A stretch of 64,000 nucleotides of DNA from Streptacidiphilus carbonis (GCF_000787775.1 NZ_BBPM01000012.1:47711-111710), one strand, 5' to 3'. Shown: positions 9,650 to 19,757, counted from the stretch's first letter. The notes: generated from the sequence alone by a model not told the origin. A program made the numbers and translations.

Positions 9650-10079
9650 GGCGGTGACTTCTCCTTGGACGTGCTGGGTCCGGGCAGGACGGCTGTCTGT
9701 GGGAGACCGCCGCGATCAGGTTACCGAGCCTCTTTATCCGCTTCACACGGGGTGGCCCCGTGTCGCGTCCCAGTCCCGAACGCCACACCCGTCCCGGACG
9801 GAGCGTCAGTGTGCCCCGGACGTCCGCAGAAAGCGTTCGGCCGAAGATCAGATAACGTTTCGATTACGTCTTCCGTGTAAGATCAATAACGGATCCGCGA
9901 GGTGCGGCCGGTTCGTGCGCAGGCGCTCCGACCTGCGGGAAACCCTCCTCGAACTGGGGTCGCAGCACGTGGCAGGGGTGGTTGTCAAGCCCTGAGACTG
10001 GCTCTGACCTGCGAAAACACCCTTCGGATATGGCTGCAACCGTGTTATTCTGGAAAGCCACGGAAGGGGTACCTGTCAC
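9650..10079. other. 430-base intergenic region upstream of carD
   Basis: Divergent control region between the lipoprotein gene and carD. The segment 9840-9900 is AT-richer than its surroundings (GATAACGTTTCGATTACG and TAAGATCAATAACGG) and probably holds promoters. The carD-proximal promoter is listed separately. No convincing gene, RNA or repeat was found in the rest. Confidence 0.5.
10023..10051 (+). promoter_or_regulatory. Candidate carD promoter
   Basis: TTCGGA (10023-10028) and TATTCT (10046-10051) are 17 bases apart. The -10 ends 28 bases before the carD ATG, leaving a short leader with a GGAAGGGG ribosome site. Confidence 0.5.
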
Positions 10080-10562
10080 ATGACGTTCAAGGTTGGCGAC
10101 ACCGTGGTCTACCCCCATCACGGGGCCGCGCTGATCGAGGCAATTGAAATTCGCCAGATCAAGGGTGTGGACAAGACCTACCTGGTGCTGAAGGTGCAGC
10201 AGGGTGACCTGACGCTGCGCGTTCCTGCGGAGAACGCAGAGTTCGTAGGCGTCCGCGACGTGGTCGGCCAGGATGGGTTGGACCGGGTCTTCGAGGTGCT
10301 GCGTGCACCGTACACCGAGGAGCCCACCAACTGGTCCCGCCGCTACAAGGCGAACCTGGAGAAGCTTGCTTCGGGTGACGTTATCAAGGTCGCGGAGGTT
10401 GTGCGCGACCTTTGGCGACGTGAGCGCGAGCGCGGGCTGTCCGCTGGTGAGAAGCGGATGCTGGCCAAGGCCAGGCAGATTCTGGTCAGTGAGCTGGCAC
10501 TCGCTGAGAACACCAACGAGGACAAGGCCGAAACGCTGCTCGACGAGGTTCTCGCCTCCTGA
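10080..10562 (+). CDS. carD: CarD-family transcriptional regulator
   Basis: A 160-residue essential-type regulator that binds the RNA polymerase beta subunit and stabilises open complexes. The N-terminal RID/Tudor domain ([13 protein letters not shown] to about residue 60) contacts RNAP; the C-terminal helical domain (about 70-160, with the NWSRRYKAN segment) contacts DNA at the upstream edge of the bubble. The full length matches Streptomyces/mycobacterial CarD. It stands upstream of ispD but is separated from it by a hairpin and a 233-base gap. Confidence 0.96.
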   Translation: MTFKVGDTVVYPHHGAALIEAIEIRQIKGVDKTYLVLKVQQGDLTLRVPAENAEFVGVRDVVGQDGLDRVFEVLRAPYTEEPTNWSRRYKANLEKLASGDVIKVAEVVRDLWRRERERGLSAGEKRMLAKARQILVSELALAENTNEDKAETLLDEVLAS

Positions 10563-10622
10563 GTCAGCGGTTCTGCCGAACAGTCCCTCGTGCACAGCTG
10601 TAGTGGTGCATGCAGTGTGATC

Positions 10623-10652
10623 CAGCGCCCGTCGTTGCATCGGCGGGCGCTG
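10623..10652 (+). terminator. Hairpin after carD
   Basis: CAGCGCCCG (10623-10631) pairs with CGGGCGCTG (10644-10652) across a 12-base loop, 60 bases past the carD stop. It is weaker than the other hairpins in the window. Confidence 0.55.
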
Positions 10653-10795
10653 AGTCATGTCTGCCGTCGATCGGTGGAGCCCCGTGCGCGGGCGGCCGGT
10701 CCGCGCCGGTACTGTGCCGTTCCGGGGGTGGTCGCCACCCCCGGTGCCAGGACGAGCAGGACTAGCTCCACGGAAGGCGCTCGGCCCGGCACGCC

Positions 10796-11563
10796 TTGGC
10801 CATACCCACTTCGCCGAAGGAACAAAACCTGAACGCCGCAGCAGTGGTCCCCGCCGCAGGTCGGGGCGAACGACTGGGCCCCGGTGCCCCCAAGGCCCTG
10901 CGAGAACTGGGCGGTGTGCCGCTCCTGGTGCACGCCGTCCGCGCGCTGGCGCGCTCCCGCGCGGTGACGCTGGTCGTCGTGGTCGCCCCCGCCGACGGGG
11001 TGACCCGGGTGCGCGGACTGCTCGACGACTACGGCGTGGACGGGCACGACGGCGCCCGGATCGCCGTGGTGCCGGGCGGGTCGACCCGGCAGGAGTCGGT
11101 CCGGCTGGGCCTGGGCGTCATCCCCGGGGACGTCGACGTGGTGCTGGTGCACGACGCCGCCCGGCCGCTGGTGCCGGTGGACGTGGTCGACGCGGTCGTC
11201 CGCGCCGTCGCGGACGGTGCCGAGGCGGTCGTCCCCGCGGTGCCGTTGGCCGACACGGTCAAGCAGGTCGAGCCGGGCGCCGCGCCGGGCCGCCCGGAAC
11301 CGGTGGTCGCCACCCCGGACCGGTCCACCCTGCGCGCGGTGCAGACCCCGCAGGGGTTCCGCCGCGAGGTGCTGCTCCGGGTGCACGAGAAGGCGCTCAA
11401 CGACGGGGTCGAGGCCACCGACGACGCCGGCCTGGTGGAGCGCTACGGCGGCAGCGTGGTGGTGGTGCCCGGGCACGAGGAGGCGTTCAAGGTGACCAGG
11501 CCGCTGGACCTGGTGCTGGCCGAAGCGGTACTGGCGAGGCGGAGGTCCCGCGATGAGTTCTGA
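10796..11563 (+). CDS. ispD: 2-C-methyl-D-erythritol 4-phosphate cytidylyltransferase
   Basis: A 255-residue enzyme that couples CTP to MEP in the non-mevalonate isoprenoid pathway. [15 protein letters not shown] is the nucleotide-binding loop; HDAARPLVP and the [17 protein letters not shown] segment form the rest of the active site. The start is uncertain. An in-frame TAG at 10763 limits it. TTG at 10796 gives the length used here but has no close ribosome site, whereas CTG at 10829 has GAAGGA 7 bases upstream and begins right at the conserved core. The 3' end overlaps ispF by 11 bases, so the pair is an operon. Confidence 0.9.
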   Translation: MAIPTSPKEQNLNAAAVVPAAGRGERLGPGAPKALRELGGVPLLVHAVRALARSRAVTLVVVVAPADGVTRVRGLLDDYGVDGHDGARIAVVPGGSTRQESVRLGLGVIPGDVDVVLVHDAARPLVPVDVVDAVVRAVADGAEAVVPAVPLADTVKQVEPGAAPGRPEPVVATPDRSTLRAVQTPQGFRREVLLRVHEKALNDGVEATDDAGLVERYGGSVVVVPGHEEAFKVTRPLDLVLAEAVLARRRSRDEF

Positions 11564-11627
11564 CGCGATGAGTTCTGATGCGATGGGTTCCGACGGGATG
11601 GGTTCCGACGGGATGGGTTCCGAACGG
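11553..11627. repeat. 15-bp tandem repeat encoding the IspF N-terminus
   Basis: Five 15-bp units start at 11553, 11568, 11583, 11598 and 11613. Each begins with ATG and encodes M-[SG]-S-[DE]-x. Units 3 and 4 are identical; units 1 and 2 differ by one base. Each unit supplies an in-frame potential start codon for ispF. Confidence 0.93.
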
Positions 11628-12107
11628 CCGCTGCTGCCCCGTACCGGCATCGGCACAGATGTGCACGCCTTCGAGGCGGGCCGTGAGCTGTGGGTCGCCG
11701 GGCTGCGCTGGGAGGGCTACGAGCACGGGCTGGCCGGGCACTCGGACGGCGACGTCGCCGCCCACGCCGCCTGCGACGCGCTCTTCTCCGCCGCCGGGAT
11801 CGGCGACCTGGGCGCGCACTTCGGCACCGATCGGCCGGAGTGGTCCGGCGCCTCCGGGGTGCGGCTGCTGGCCGAGGCCGGACGGATCGTCAGGGCGGCC
11901 GGCTATGAGATCGGCAATGTCGCGGTCCAGGTCGTCGGCGTGCGGCCGAAGGTCGGCAAGCGGCGCGAGGAGGCGCAGCAGGCGCTCTCCGCCGCGCTGG
12001 GCGCCCCCGTCTCGGTCTCCGGCACCACCACCGACGGGCTCGGGCTGACCGGTCGCGCCGAGGGGCTGGCCGCTTTGGCCACCGCGCTGGTGTACCCGGT
12101 CTCCTGA
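11553..12107 (+). CDS. ispF: 2-C-methyl-D-erythritol 2,4-cyclodiphosphate synthase
   Basis: A 184-residue enzyme of the MEP pathway that cyclises CDP-ME 2-phosphate; the family forms trimers with zinc. [10 protein letters not shown] (metal-binding DxH), [19 protein letters not shown] and the C-terminal [17 protein letters not shown] are diagnostic. The conserved protein begins around residue 27; residues 1-25 are five copies of a five-residue repeat encoded by a 15-bp tandem array, each with its own ATG. The first ATG (11553) has GGAGG 8 bases upstream and overlaps the ispD stop, so it is the likely start, but any of the five could work. Confidence 0.94.
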   Translation: MSSDAMSSDAMGSDGMGSDGMGSERPLLPRTGIGTDVHAFEAGRELWVAGLRWEGYEHGLAGHSDGDVAAHAACDALFSAAGIGDLGAHFGTDRPEWSGASGVRLLAEAGRIVRAAGYEIGNVAVQVVGVRPKVGKRREEAQQALSAALGAPVSVSGTTTDGLGLTGRAEGLAALATALVYPVS

Positions 12108-12227
12108 GGGGCCTCCGCCGACCCGGGCGGCGGGCTGATGCGCCGTCACCCGAACGCGACGACCGCGCCGGTGTGAACCGATGCGCGCACTGTGTCCGGT
12201 TGGGCCGGGGCACCCCGCTCTTCCCAC

Positions 12228-12240
12228 TACGCTTGACGGT
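12228..12240 (+). promoter_or_regulatory. Candidate leaderless promoter -10 for cysS
   Basis: TACGCT at 12228-12233 ends 7 bases before the cysS GTG (12241), and no ribosome site is present. This fits a leaderless transcript. Confidence 0.42.
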
Positions 12241-13629
12241 GTGAGTATTCGCCTGTACGACACCAGCGCCAGCCAGGTCCGCGACTTCGTCCCGCTCGTG
12301 CCGGGTTGTGTCTCGATCTACCTGTGCGGTCCGACCGTGCAGGCCGCTCCGCATATCGGGCACATCCGCTCCGTCCTCAACTTCGACGTGATGCGCCGCT
12401 GGTTCGCCTACCGGGGCTACGACGTCGCCTTCGTGTGGAACATCACCGACATCGACGACAAGATCCTGGAGAAGTCGCGGCTCTCCGGCCTGCCCTGGTG
12501 GCAGATCGGATACGCCAATGAGCGCGCCTTCAACTTCGCCAACGACGTGCTGGGCTGCCTGCCGCCGACGGTGGAGCCCCGGGCGACCGGGCACGTCCCG
12601 GAGATGATCGAGATGATGCGCGCCCTGATCGAGCGCGGTCACGCCTACGCCTCCGACGGCAACGTCTACTTCAGCGTCACCTCGTTCCCCGAGTACCTCT
12701 CGCTGTCCAACCAGGAGCTGGACAACCTGCGCCAGCCCTCGGGCGAGGGCGAGACCGGCAAGCGGGACCAGCGGGACTTCGCGCTGTGGAAGGCAGCGAA
12801 GCCGGGCGAGCCCAGCTGGGAGACCCCCTGGGGCCGCGGCCGTCCGGGCTGGCACCTGGAGTGCTCGGCGATGGCGCACAAGTACCTGGGCGCGGCCTTC
12901 GACATCCACGGCGGCGGCCGCGACCTGATCTTCCCGCACCATGAGAACGAGCTGGCGCAGTCCAAGGCCTTCGGCGACGACTTCGCGACCTACTGGGTGC
13001 ACAACGCCTGGGTGACGCTCAGCGGCGAGAAGATGAGCAAGTCGCTGGGGAACTCGGTGCTGGTCTCCGAGATGGTGCAGAAGTGGCGGCCGATCGTGCT
13101 GCGCTACTACCTGGGAACCCCGCACTACCGGTCCATGATCGAGTACAGCGAGGAGGCCCTGCGCGAGGCCGAGACCGCGTTCGCCAGGATCGAGAGCTTC
13201 GCCCAGCGGGTGGTCGAGCAGCACGGCGAGGTCACCGCGGCGGTGCACGTGCCGCCGGCCTTCGGCGAGGCGATGGACGACGACTTCGGCGTTCCGCAGG
13301 CGCTGGCCATCGTCCACACCGCCGTCCGGCAGGGCAACGCGGCGCTGGCGGCGGACGACAAGGAGAGCGCGGTAGCGCGTCTGGCCGAGGTCCGTGCGAT
13401 GCTCGGTGTGCTGGGTCTCGATCCGCTGGACGCCATGTGGGCCGGTCCGGCGCAGGGCGAGGACCTGCACGGTGTGGTGGACGCCCTGGTCAAGCTGGTG
13501 CTGGAGCAGCGCCAGGCGGCGCGCGAGCGCAAGGACTACGCGACCTCCGACGCCATCAGGGACCGGCTCACCCAGGCCGGGCTCGCCATCGAGGACCGTG
13601 CCGACGGCTCGCGCTGGACGCTCAACTAA
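12241..13629 (+). CDS. cysS: Cysteinyl-tRNA synthetase
   Basis: A 462-residue class I aminoacyl-tRNA synthetase that charges tRNA-Cys. CGPTVQAAPHIGHIRS contains the first zinc-ligand Cys and the HIGH motif; GWHLECSAMAHKYLG and HGGGRDLIFPHHENE hold the remaining zinc and cysteine-binding residues; EKMSKSLGN is the KMSKS loop. The C-terminal helical anticodon region is complete. GTG 12241 (VSIRLYDT) is where homology begins; an upstream in-frame ATG at 12181 lacks support. There is a 133-base gap from ispF. Confidence 0.96.
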   Translation: MSIRLYDTSASQVRDFVPLVPGCVSIYLCGPTVQAAPHIGHIRSVLNFDVMRRWFAYRGYDVAFVWNITDIDDKILEKSRLSGLPWWQIGYANERAFNFANDVLGCLPPTVEPRATGHVPEMIEMMRALIERGHAYASDGNVYFSVTSFPEYLSLSNQELDNLRQPSGEGETGKRDQRDFALWKAAKPGEPSWETPWGRGRPGWHLECSAMAHKYLGAAFDIHGGGRDLIFPHHENELAQSKAFGDDFATYWVHNAWVTLSGEKMSKSLGNSVLVSEMVQKWRPIVLRYYLGTPHYRSMIEYSEEALREAETAFARIESFAQRVVEQHGEVTAAVHVPPAFGEAMDDDFGVPQALAIVHTAVRQGNAALAADDKESAVARLAEVRAMLGVLGLDPLDAMWAGPAQGEDLHGVVDALVKLVLEQRQAARERKDYATSDAIRDRLTQAGLAIEDRADGSRWTLN

Positions 13630-13671
13630 CCGACGTACGTATTTATTGCAGATGGAAGCAGGACTGAACTG

Positions 13672-14640
13672 ATGGCCGGCAACAGCCAGCGCAGGAACCG
13701 CCGAAACCCCGGCTCGAAGAAGGGCCCGTCGGTCGGAACCGGTGGCCACAGCCGGAAGGCACTCGAGGGCAAGGGCCCGACGCCGCCGGCGTCGGAGCGC
13801 AAGGGGCACAAGAAGAACCGGATGGCCAACGCCGCCACCAAGCGCGCCGCAGCGGGCAACAAGTCCCGCGGCTCGGCGCGGCGCGGCGGCAAGGCGGGCT
13901 CCGAGCTGGTCTACGGCCGCAACTCGGTGGTCGAGGCGCTGCAGGGCGGGGTGCCGGCCTCGGCGCTCTACGTCCAGCAGTTCATCGACAACGACGAGCG
14001 GGTGCGCGAGGCGCTGACGCTGGCCAACGAGCGGGGCGTCCCGCTGATGGAGGCCCCGCGGGTGCAGCTGGACAACCTCGCCGAGGGCCACAACCACCAG
14101 GGCCTGATCCTGCAGGTGCCGCCGTACGACTACGCGCACCCGGACGACCTGCTGGCGCGGGCCGCCGACAACCACGAGGACCCGCTGATCGTGGCCCTGG
14201 ACGGGATCACCGACTCGCGGAACCTGGGCGCCATCGTCCGCTCGGTCGCGGCGTTCGACGGGCACGGCGTGGTCATCCCCGAGCGGCGGGCCGCCGGGAT
14301 GACGGCGGGGGCTTGGAAGACCTCCTCCGGCGCGGCCGCGCGGGTCCCGGTGGCCCGGATGACCAATATGACCAGGACCCTGGAGGCCTACCAGAAGGCC
14401 GGCTGCTTCGTGGTGGGCCTGGCGGCCGACGGCGAGGCCGAGCTGAGCGATCTGGAGGCGCTGACCGGACCGGTGGTCGTCGTGATCGGCTCGGAGGGCA
14501 AGGGCCTGTCCCGGCTGGTCTCGGAGACCTGCGACCTGACGGTGCGGATCCCGATGCCCGGCGTCGCCGAGTCGCTGAACGCGGGCGTCGCGGCCGGCAT
14601 CGTGCTCTACGAGGCCGCCCGGCTGCGCGGCAGGCGCTGA
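13672..14640 (+). CDS. rlmB: 23S rRNA 2'-O-methyltransferase RlmB family (SpoU/TrmH)
   Basis: A 322-residue SPOUT methyltransferase, probably forming Gm2251-type marks on 23S rRNA. A long basic, disordered N-terminus (1-75, Lys/Arg/Gly-rich, typical of actinobacterial members) precedes the substrate-binding domain (about 76-155) and the knotted catalytic domain. The three SpoU motifs are visible: [31 protein letters not shown] and [20 protein letters not shown]. The start has a GGAAGCAGGA ribosome site. It follows cysS by 42 bases and is probably co-transcribed. Confidence 0.94.
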   Translation: MAGNSQRRNRRNPGSKKGPSVGTGGHSRKALEGKGPTPPASERKGHKKNRMANAATKRAAAGNKSRGSARRGGKAGSELVYGRNSVVEALQGGVPASALYVQQFIDNDERVREALTLANERGVPLMEAPRVQLDNLAEGHNHQGLILQVPPYDYAHPDDLLARAADNHEDPLIVALDGITDSRNLGAIVRSVAAFDGHGVVIPERRAAGMTAGAWKTSSGAAARVPVARMTNMTRTLEAYQKAGCFVVGLAADGEAELSDLEALTGPVVVVIGSEGKGLSRLVSETCDLTVRIPMPGVAESLNAGVAAGIVLYEAARLRGRR

Positions 14641-14654
14641 CCCGACTCGACCGG

Positions 14655-14697
14655 AACCCTCGCCGCGCCGCCCCGTTCGGGCGTATGAGCGAGGGTT
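14655..14697 (+). terminator. Weak hairpin after rlmB
   Basis: AACCCTCGC (14655-14663) and GCGAGGGTT (14689-14697) pair across a 25-base loop. It is only a possible terminator because the loop is long. Confidence 0.4.
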
Positions 14698-14774
14698 TCG
14701 GTGTGTGGCGGGAGATCCCCGGATCGGGTGACCCCCGGGGGTGTCCAAATGGCCTCTCGCTCGGTTAGTGAGGT

Positions 14775-16553
14775 GTGGACACCAGAACAGCTAACCGCCC
14801 TCAGGGGGGACGTGCCGAGGGGAGCGACGGTGACCCGGGGCTGTATGCGGTCAAGGTACCGACCGACCCGGCCCGGCTGAGCAGTACGACGGCGAGTTTC
14901 CGGGTGCGCCTCGGCGCCTCGGTGACCCCGCTGATCGACGCCCAGGTGGCCGCGCCGGCCTTCACCGCGCCCCCCGTCGACGCCTCCTACCCCGGACTGG
15001 CCCAGGATTTCTCCCCCGACCAGACGCAGCCGATGCTGGTGCTGACCCCGCTGATGGAGGCCGGCGCGCTGGCCGGCGCCGCCAGCCTCGCCGGATCCGG
15101 CGCCGGTGCCGGGTCCACGGGCTACGGCGGCGAGGCACGCCCCCGGCGTCCGCGCCGGGTCACCCCGATCACCCTGGCAGGCGGCGCGGCCCCGCTGCTC
15201 GACGCCGCCCGGATGGGCGGCGCGGGACCGGACGCCTCCACCACGGTGCTGCCGGTGCAGCAGTCGGCCCGCCCGTCGCCCACCACCACCCTCGACGGGG
15301 GCGCTGCGCGCCGCACCTCCTCTGCGGCCGAGACGCAGCTGATGCCGCAACTCCCGGTCCCGCCGAACGCCGGTGACGGCTACGGCCAGGGCCTGGGCCA
15401 CGCCCCCGGCGGCTACGACGACGAGGTCACCTACGTCGGCGGCCGGCAGCCCTGGGGCTCCGGGCCGGAGTACCAGCTGGAGGCGCGGGAGTCCGGAGAA
15501 CCGGTTCGCCACGCCTGGTACCCGGGCCGCCGGGTCGACCTGGGCCTGGTGCTGCTGCCGCTGCGGATCTTCCTGGGCGGCATCTCCATCTACGCCGGCT
15601 TCAGCAAGGTCTCCGACCCCGTCTACTTCGACGGCGGCGTCCGCGGCTCGATGATGCACTGGCTGCAGTCGCTGCACCCGTGGCCGATGGCCCAGCCGCT
15701 GATGCAGTTCGCCCTGGCCCACCCGGTGGGAGCCGGGCTCGCGGTGGCGTTCATCCAGATCGTGGTGGGCGTGCTGTCCATCCTCGGCCTGTGGCAGCGG
15801 CTGGCGGCCGGTACGGCGATGCTGCTGTCGGTGGCGCTGCTGGTGACGGTCAGTTGGCGGACCACCCCGGCCTACGACGCGCCGGACATCATCTTCCTGG
15901 CCGCCTGGAGCCCGCTGCTGCTGGCCGGAGCGCCGCTGTTCTCGCTGGACGGACGGCTGGCCATCGAGGCCTGGCACCGGCTGGGCGAGCGCACCCCGGT
16001 CTCGGTGCTGCGGCGGCGGGTGCTGCGCCGCGGCTTCGTGGTGGCGACCGTGGTGATCGGATCCACCCTGCTGCTGGGCTCGGCGCTCGGCGCGGCGGTG
16101 CGCGACCACCGGATCGGGACCACGGTCGCCCCGGACCAGTCCGGACTGCCCACCGACTACCCGAGCCCGGTCTACCCGAGCGGCGGCGCGCAGTCGCCCA
16201 CCGGGCACGGCCCGGCCGGCTCGTCCTCGAAGGCGCCGTCCGCCTCGCACTCGCCCTCGGCGGCGCCGACGACGGCCGCTCCTTCGCACCGCCCGACCTC
16301 GCGGCACAGCGGCAGCACCAGCAGCGGCAGCTCGTCCGCCGGCGGCCAGGGCGGCAGCAGCCCCTCCGGCGGCTCCAGCAGCACGCCCTCGCACCACCAC
16401 AGCAGCACGCCGTCGCCGAAGAGCAGCAGCGGCAGCACCAACGGGGTGATCGGCGGCCTGCTGGGCACCAGCGCCCCCGCACCGCTGCCGCTGCTGGGGA
16501 TGCCCGGCAACGGCGCGGGCACCGGCGGTACCGGCGGCAACGCGGTCACCTGA
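14775..16553 (+). CDS. DoxX-family membrane protein with long low-complexity tails
   Basis: A 592-residue protein. Residues about 1-250 are a hydrophilic, probably cytoplasmic, Ala/Gly/Pro-rich region. About 255-440 contain four or five membrane segments of the DoxX type (LVLLPLRIFLGGISIYAGFS; HPVGAGLAVAFIQIVVG; a Trp-rich loop; DIIFLAAWSPLLLAG). After one more membrane segment the tail (about 465-592) is Ser/Gly/Pro/His-rich. DoxX proteins are linked to membrane redox homeostasis; the exact role here is unknown. The start is GTG 14775 with no clear ribosome site. The gene stands in the usual Streptomyces position before the nucleotidyltransferase and msiK. Confidence 0.85.
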   Translation: MDTRTANRPQGGRAEGSDGDPGLYAVKVPTDPARLSSTTASFRVRLGASVTPLIDAQVAAPAFTAPPVDASYPGLAQDFSPDQTQPMLVLTPLMEAGALAGAASLAGSGAGAGSTGYGGEARPRRPRRVTPITLAGGAAPLLDAARMGGAGPDASTTVLPVQQSARPSPTTTLDGGAARRTSSAAETQLMPQLPVPPNAGDGYGQGLGHAPGGYDDEVTYVGGRQPWGSGPEYQLEARESGEPVRHAWYPGRRVDLGLVLLPLRIFLGGISIYAGFSKVSDPVYFDGGVRGSMMHWLQSLHPWPMAQPLMQFALAHPVGAGLAVAFIQIVVGVLSILGLWQRLAAGTAMLLSVALLVTVSWRTTPAYDAPDIIFLAAWSPLLLAGAPLFSLDGRLAIEAWHRLGERTPVSVLRRRVLRRGFVVATVVIGSTLLLGSALGAAVRDHRIGTTVAPDQSGLPTDYPSPVYPSGGAQSPTGHGPAGSSSKAPSASHSPSAAPTTAAPSHRPTSRHSGSTSSGSSSAGGQGGSSPSGGSSSTPSHHHSSTPSPKSSSGSTNGVIGGLLGTSAPAPLPLLGMPGNGAGTGGTGGNAVT

Positions 16554-16588
16554 GCGGGTCGCCTGAGCGGGGTCACCTTCGCCAACGG

Positions 16589-16635
16589 GAGCGGCCCCGG
16601 AACGACGACGATGTCGCGTCGTTCCGGGGCCGCTC
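16589..16635. terminator. Bidirectional terminator, DoxX / nucleotidyltransferase
   Basis: A perfect 19-bp inverted repeat (16589-16607 and 16617-16635, beginning GAGCGGCCCCGG) with a 9-base loop, midway between two convergent genes. Confidence 0.92.
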
Positions 16636-16670
16636 TGCGTTTCACGGACCTGATCGGTGGAGCGGTGGAC

Positions 16671-17435
16671 CTACTGGGAGTCGCGTGCGGCCGCGAGCTC
16701 CTTGGCGGCCTCGGAGAGGTCCTTGGCGGTGTCGATGGCGCGCCAGTAGACGCCCTGGGGCAGTTCCCAGCCGGAGAGCCGGCGTTCACGGGCCAGGCGC
16801 GGGAAGGTGCTGCGCTCGTGGTCGCCGAGGTCGGGCAGCATGCCCGTGAACGCGGCGGAGAAGACGTAGACGCCGGCGTTGATCAGGTAGGGCGACGGGG
16901 GAGCCTCGATGAAGTCGAGGACGTTGCCGAACTGGTCGGTGTCCACGGTGCCCCAGGGCAGGCGGGGACGGGCCAGCGAGAGGGTGGCGTGGGCGTCGCG
17001 CTCGGCGTGGAAGTCCGCCATGTCGCGGAGCCGGAAGCGGGTCCAGATGTCGCCGTTGGTGGCGTACCAGGGCTCGTCCTTGCGGGGGAGTGCGGCGGCG
17101 GCGAACTTCAGGCCGCCGCCCCGGCCGAGCGGCTCGGTCTCCACGACCGTGGAGACGGCGAGCGGGAGGTCGGCCGTCTTGATCCAGTCCTGGAGCACCT
17201 CGGCCAGATGGCCGCAGGAGATGACGACATCGGTCACGCCCTCCTCGGCCAGCCACTGCAGCTGGTGGCCGACGATCGGAATCCCGGTGCCCGGGATCTC
17301 GATCATCGGCTTGGGGCGGGTGTCGGTGTAGGGGCGAAGCCTGGATCCCTGTCCACCGGCCAGGATCACGGCCTGGGTCACCGGCGGGGACGAGAGCGGC
17401 GAGCGCTCCATGGAGGGGATGAGGTCAGCGGTCAT
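16671..17435 (-). CDS. Sugar-phosphate nucleotidyltransferase family protein
   Basis: A 254-residue Rossmann-like nucleotidyltransferase (RfbA/GlmU-N type) expected to join NTP to a sugar 1-phosphate. AVILAGGQGSRLRPYTDTRP, then KPMIEIPGTGIPI, is the nucleotide-binding signature; NGDIWTRF marks the metal-binding Asp; PYLINAGVYVFS the sugar-binding region. The start at 17435 (MTADLIPS) has TAGGGT (17443-17448 on the reverse strand) 7 bases upstream and no ribosome site, which suggests a leaderless mRNA. The sugar is unknown; neighbouring genes give no clue. Confidence 0.88.
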   Translation of the reverse strand: MTADLIPSMERSPLSSPPVTQAVILAGGQGSRLRPYTDTRPKPMIEIPGTGIPIVGHQLQWLAEEGVTDVVISCGHLAEVLQDWIKTADLPLAVSTVVETEPLGRGGGLKFAAAALPRKDEPWYATNGDIWTRFRLRDMADFHAERDAHATLSLARPRLPWGTVDTDQFGNVLDFIEAPPSPYLINAGVYVFSAAFTGMLPDLGDHERSTFPRLARERRLSGWELPQGVYWRAIDTAKDLSEAAKELAAARDSQ

Positions 17436-17544
17436 GGGAAGAACCCTAGACGCAGCTGCGGTGCTCCCGTACCAGGGCCGGGGTCCGGTCCCGGGCACGG
17501 GAGCAGCAGGCGGGGCGGGTCGGCCCGCGGCGGAGCACCGTGGG

Positions 17545-17586
17545 GATGCGGTGCGGTGCAGTGAGGTGCGATGAGGTGCGGTGCGG
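17545..17586. repeat. Low-complexity GGTGC/GATG repeat tract
   Basis: About 42 bases of irregular GGTGCG, GATGCG and GAGGTGCG units between the small secreted-protein gene and the nucleotidyltransferase gene. No function is evident. Confidence 0.6.
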
Positions 17587-17596
17587 CGGCCCGGCG

Positions 17597-18040
17597 TCAG
17601 CCCGCGGCGGAGAGGGTGCCGACGGCGAAGGAGCCGTCGCAGACGGGGCGTGCGTAGGACTGCGCGCGCTTCACGTCGCCGTGGTACTTGCGGACCGCGG
17701 CCTGGCCGAGGTCGCGGGCCAGGTCGGTGCAGTAGCGGGTCAGCGACGGCTGCTGCTGCATGGCCTTGGCCAGCTGGTCCAGGGCGGCGCCCGGGTCCTG
17801 CCTGTTCAGGGTCTGCAACAGGCGCGCCTGGAGCGCGTCCTGCGGGGTGGCGGCCTTCTGCTTCACCGCGTCGGCACTGCTGTTGCCGGAGGTGCTGCTG
17901 GAGGCGGCCAGGACCTGCTGGTCGCCGGAGCCCGAGGGCGCCCAGGGGACGCGGGTCACCGCAAGGGTGCCGGTCGTGACGAGGACGACGGGCAGGACGA
18001 AGGCGAGGGTCTTGCCGAGGCGGTTCGCTAGCTGCTTCAC
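17597..18040 (-). CDS. Small secreted protein, conserved in Streptomyces
   Basis: A 147-residue protein with a basic N-terminus and one hydrophobic segment (residues about 11-29, LAFVLPVVLVTTGTLAVT), read as a signal peptide or anchor. A Ser-rich linker precedes a helical C-terminal region with two Cys (TRYCTDLARDLGQ and ARPVCDGSFA) that could form a disulfide outside the cell. No known domain is recognised. The gene lies between the nucleotidyltransferase and msiK in the order usual for Streptomyces. A short palindrome sits upstream. Confidence 0.82.
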   Translation of the reverse strand: MKQLANRLGKTLAFVLPVVLVTTGTLAVTRVPWAPSGSGDQQVLAASSSTSGNSSADAVKQKAATPQDALQARLLQTLNRQDPGAALDQLAKAMQQQPSLTRYCTDLARDLGQAAVRKYHGDVKRAQSYARPVCDGSFAVGTLSAAG

Positions 18041-18081
18041 GACCGAGATGCTAGCGATGAGTAATGATATGGCGACATTCA

Positions 18082-18099
18082 GTCACTCCAATGAGTGAC
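18082..18099. promoter_or_regulatory. Operator-like palindrome upstream of the small secreted-protein gene
   Basis: GTCACTC (18082-18088) and GAGTGAC (18093-18099) form a perfect 7-bp inverted repeat with a 4-base spacer, 42 bases upstream of the leftward start. The AT-rich bases at 18060-18070 could hold its -10. The binding protein is unknown. Confidence 0.5.
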
Positions 18100-18143
18100 G
18101 TCGTGTCCGTAATATCCGGGTATCGCGGCGAGTGGTGGGGGCA

Positions 18144-18188
18144 AGCAGACGTCCCCGACAGCCACCAGGGCTGTCGGGGACGTCTGCT
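18144..18188 (-). terminator. Hairpin terminator after msiK
   Basis: Nineteen-bp perfect arms (18144-18162 and 18170-18188, AGCAGACGTCCCCGACAGC and its complement) with a 7-base loop, 30 bases beyond the msiK stop. Confidence 0.92.
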
Positions 18189-18217
18189 GACTACCCGTCG
18201 GTACGCGGTACCGCCCG

Positions 18218-19333
<1,116 letters not shown>

Positions 19334-19682
19334 GCTGCTGCTCTCCTTCACCGGCAGGAACGTGCCGGACGATCCGAGTAAAGGCGGATGGTGGTTCGCC
19401 CCCTCCGCGTACCCGCCGTGCCGACCCGCCGGAGCGGCGCGGTGCGATGCGCTGATGAGGTCTAGTCCACCCGTGACAGGTGAACTGCAGGTGACGCTAC
19501 CTGCCAGGATGCGCCCCTGTCAGTACCTTCTCGGCACCCAAAATGACCACAGTCGTCGCTTATAGCTACACAAATCCCACCAATCCAGACACCCACCCCT
19601 CCCAAAACAGCGGACAACCCCACCACCCCGCCCGGTAGACTGCCGTCTGGTCCTGCCGTGGCACGCTGCGGACAGGCACCAC
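19334..19682. other. Intergenic region between msiK and tRNA-Thr
   Basis: 349 bases that must hold the leftward msiK promoter and the rightward tRNA promoter. GAGGTCTAGTCCACC (19457-19471) partly resembles a DasR-responsive dre element (11 of 16 positions of ACTGGTCTAGACCACT). GCAGGT (19487-19492) and ACCTGC (19499-19504) form a 6-bp inverted repeat. A possible msiK promoter on the reverse strand has TATAAG at 19559-19564. None of these is strong, and no gene is visible. Confidence 0.35.
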
Positions 19683-19756
19683 GCCTCCTTAGCTCAGCTG
19701 GCCAGAGCAACGCACTTGTAATGCGTAGGTCGTCGGTTCGAATCCGACAGGGGGCT
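19683..19756 (+). tRNA. tRNA-Thr (anticodon TGT)
   Basis: A full cloverleaf: acceptor 5' strand GCCTCCT (19683-19689) pairs with AGGGGGC (19749-19755), with one G-U. D-arm TAGCTCAGCTGG, anticodon stem CGCA/TGCG around loop CTTGTAA (anticodon TGT, reading ACA), and T-loop GGTTCGAATCC are all present. CCA is encoded at 19757-19759. The 3' half, including the anticodon end and T-arm, is repeated at 42092-42131, marking this tRNA as the insertion site of the island to its right. Confidence 0.97.
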
Positions 19757-19757
19757 C
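19718..19757 (+). repeat. Left attachment repeat (att), 40 bp in tRNA-Thr
   Basis: A perfect 40-base match to 42092-42131, running from the anticodon G to the first C of CCA. The identity stops abruptly on both sides (T versus A before; C versus A after). Site-specific integrases of the tyrosine family commonly use tRNA 3' halves in this way. The tRNA is whole on this side. Confidence 0.95.

Noticed and set aside
11890..14748. 952-codon open frame on the minus strand
   Set aside because: It covers the antisense of ispF, cysS and rlmB, three well-identified genes; no motif supports it.
19457..19471. DasR (dre) site upstream of msiK as a firm call
   Set aside because: Only 11 of 16 positions match and the palindrome is imperfect; it is mentioned in the intergenic entry with low confidence.
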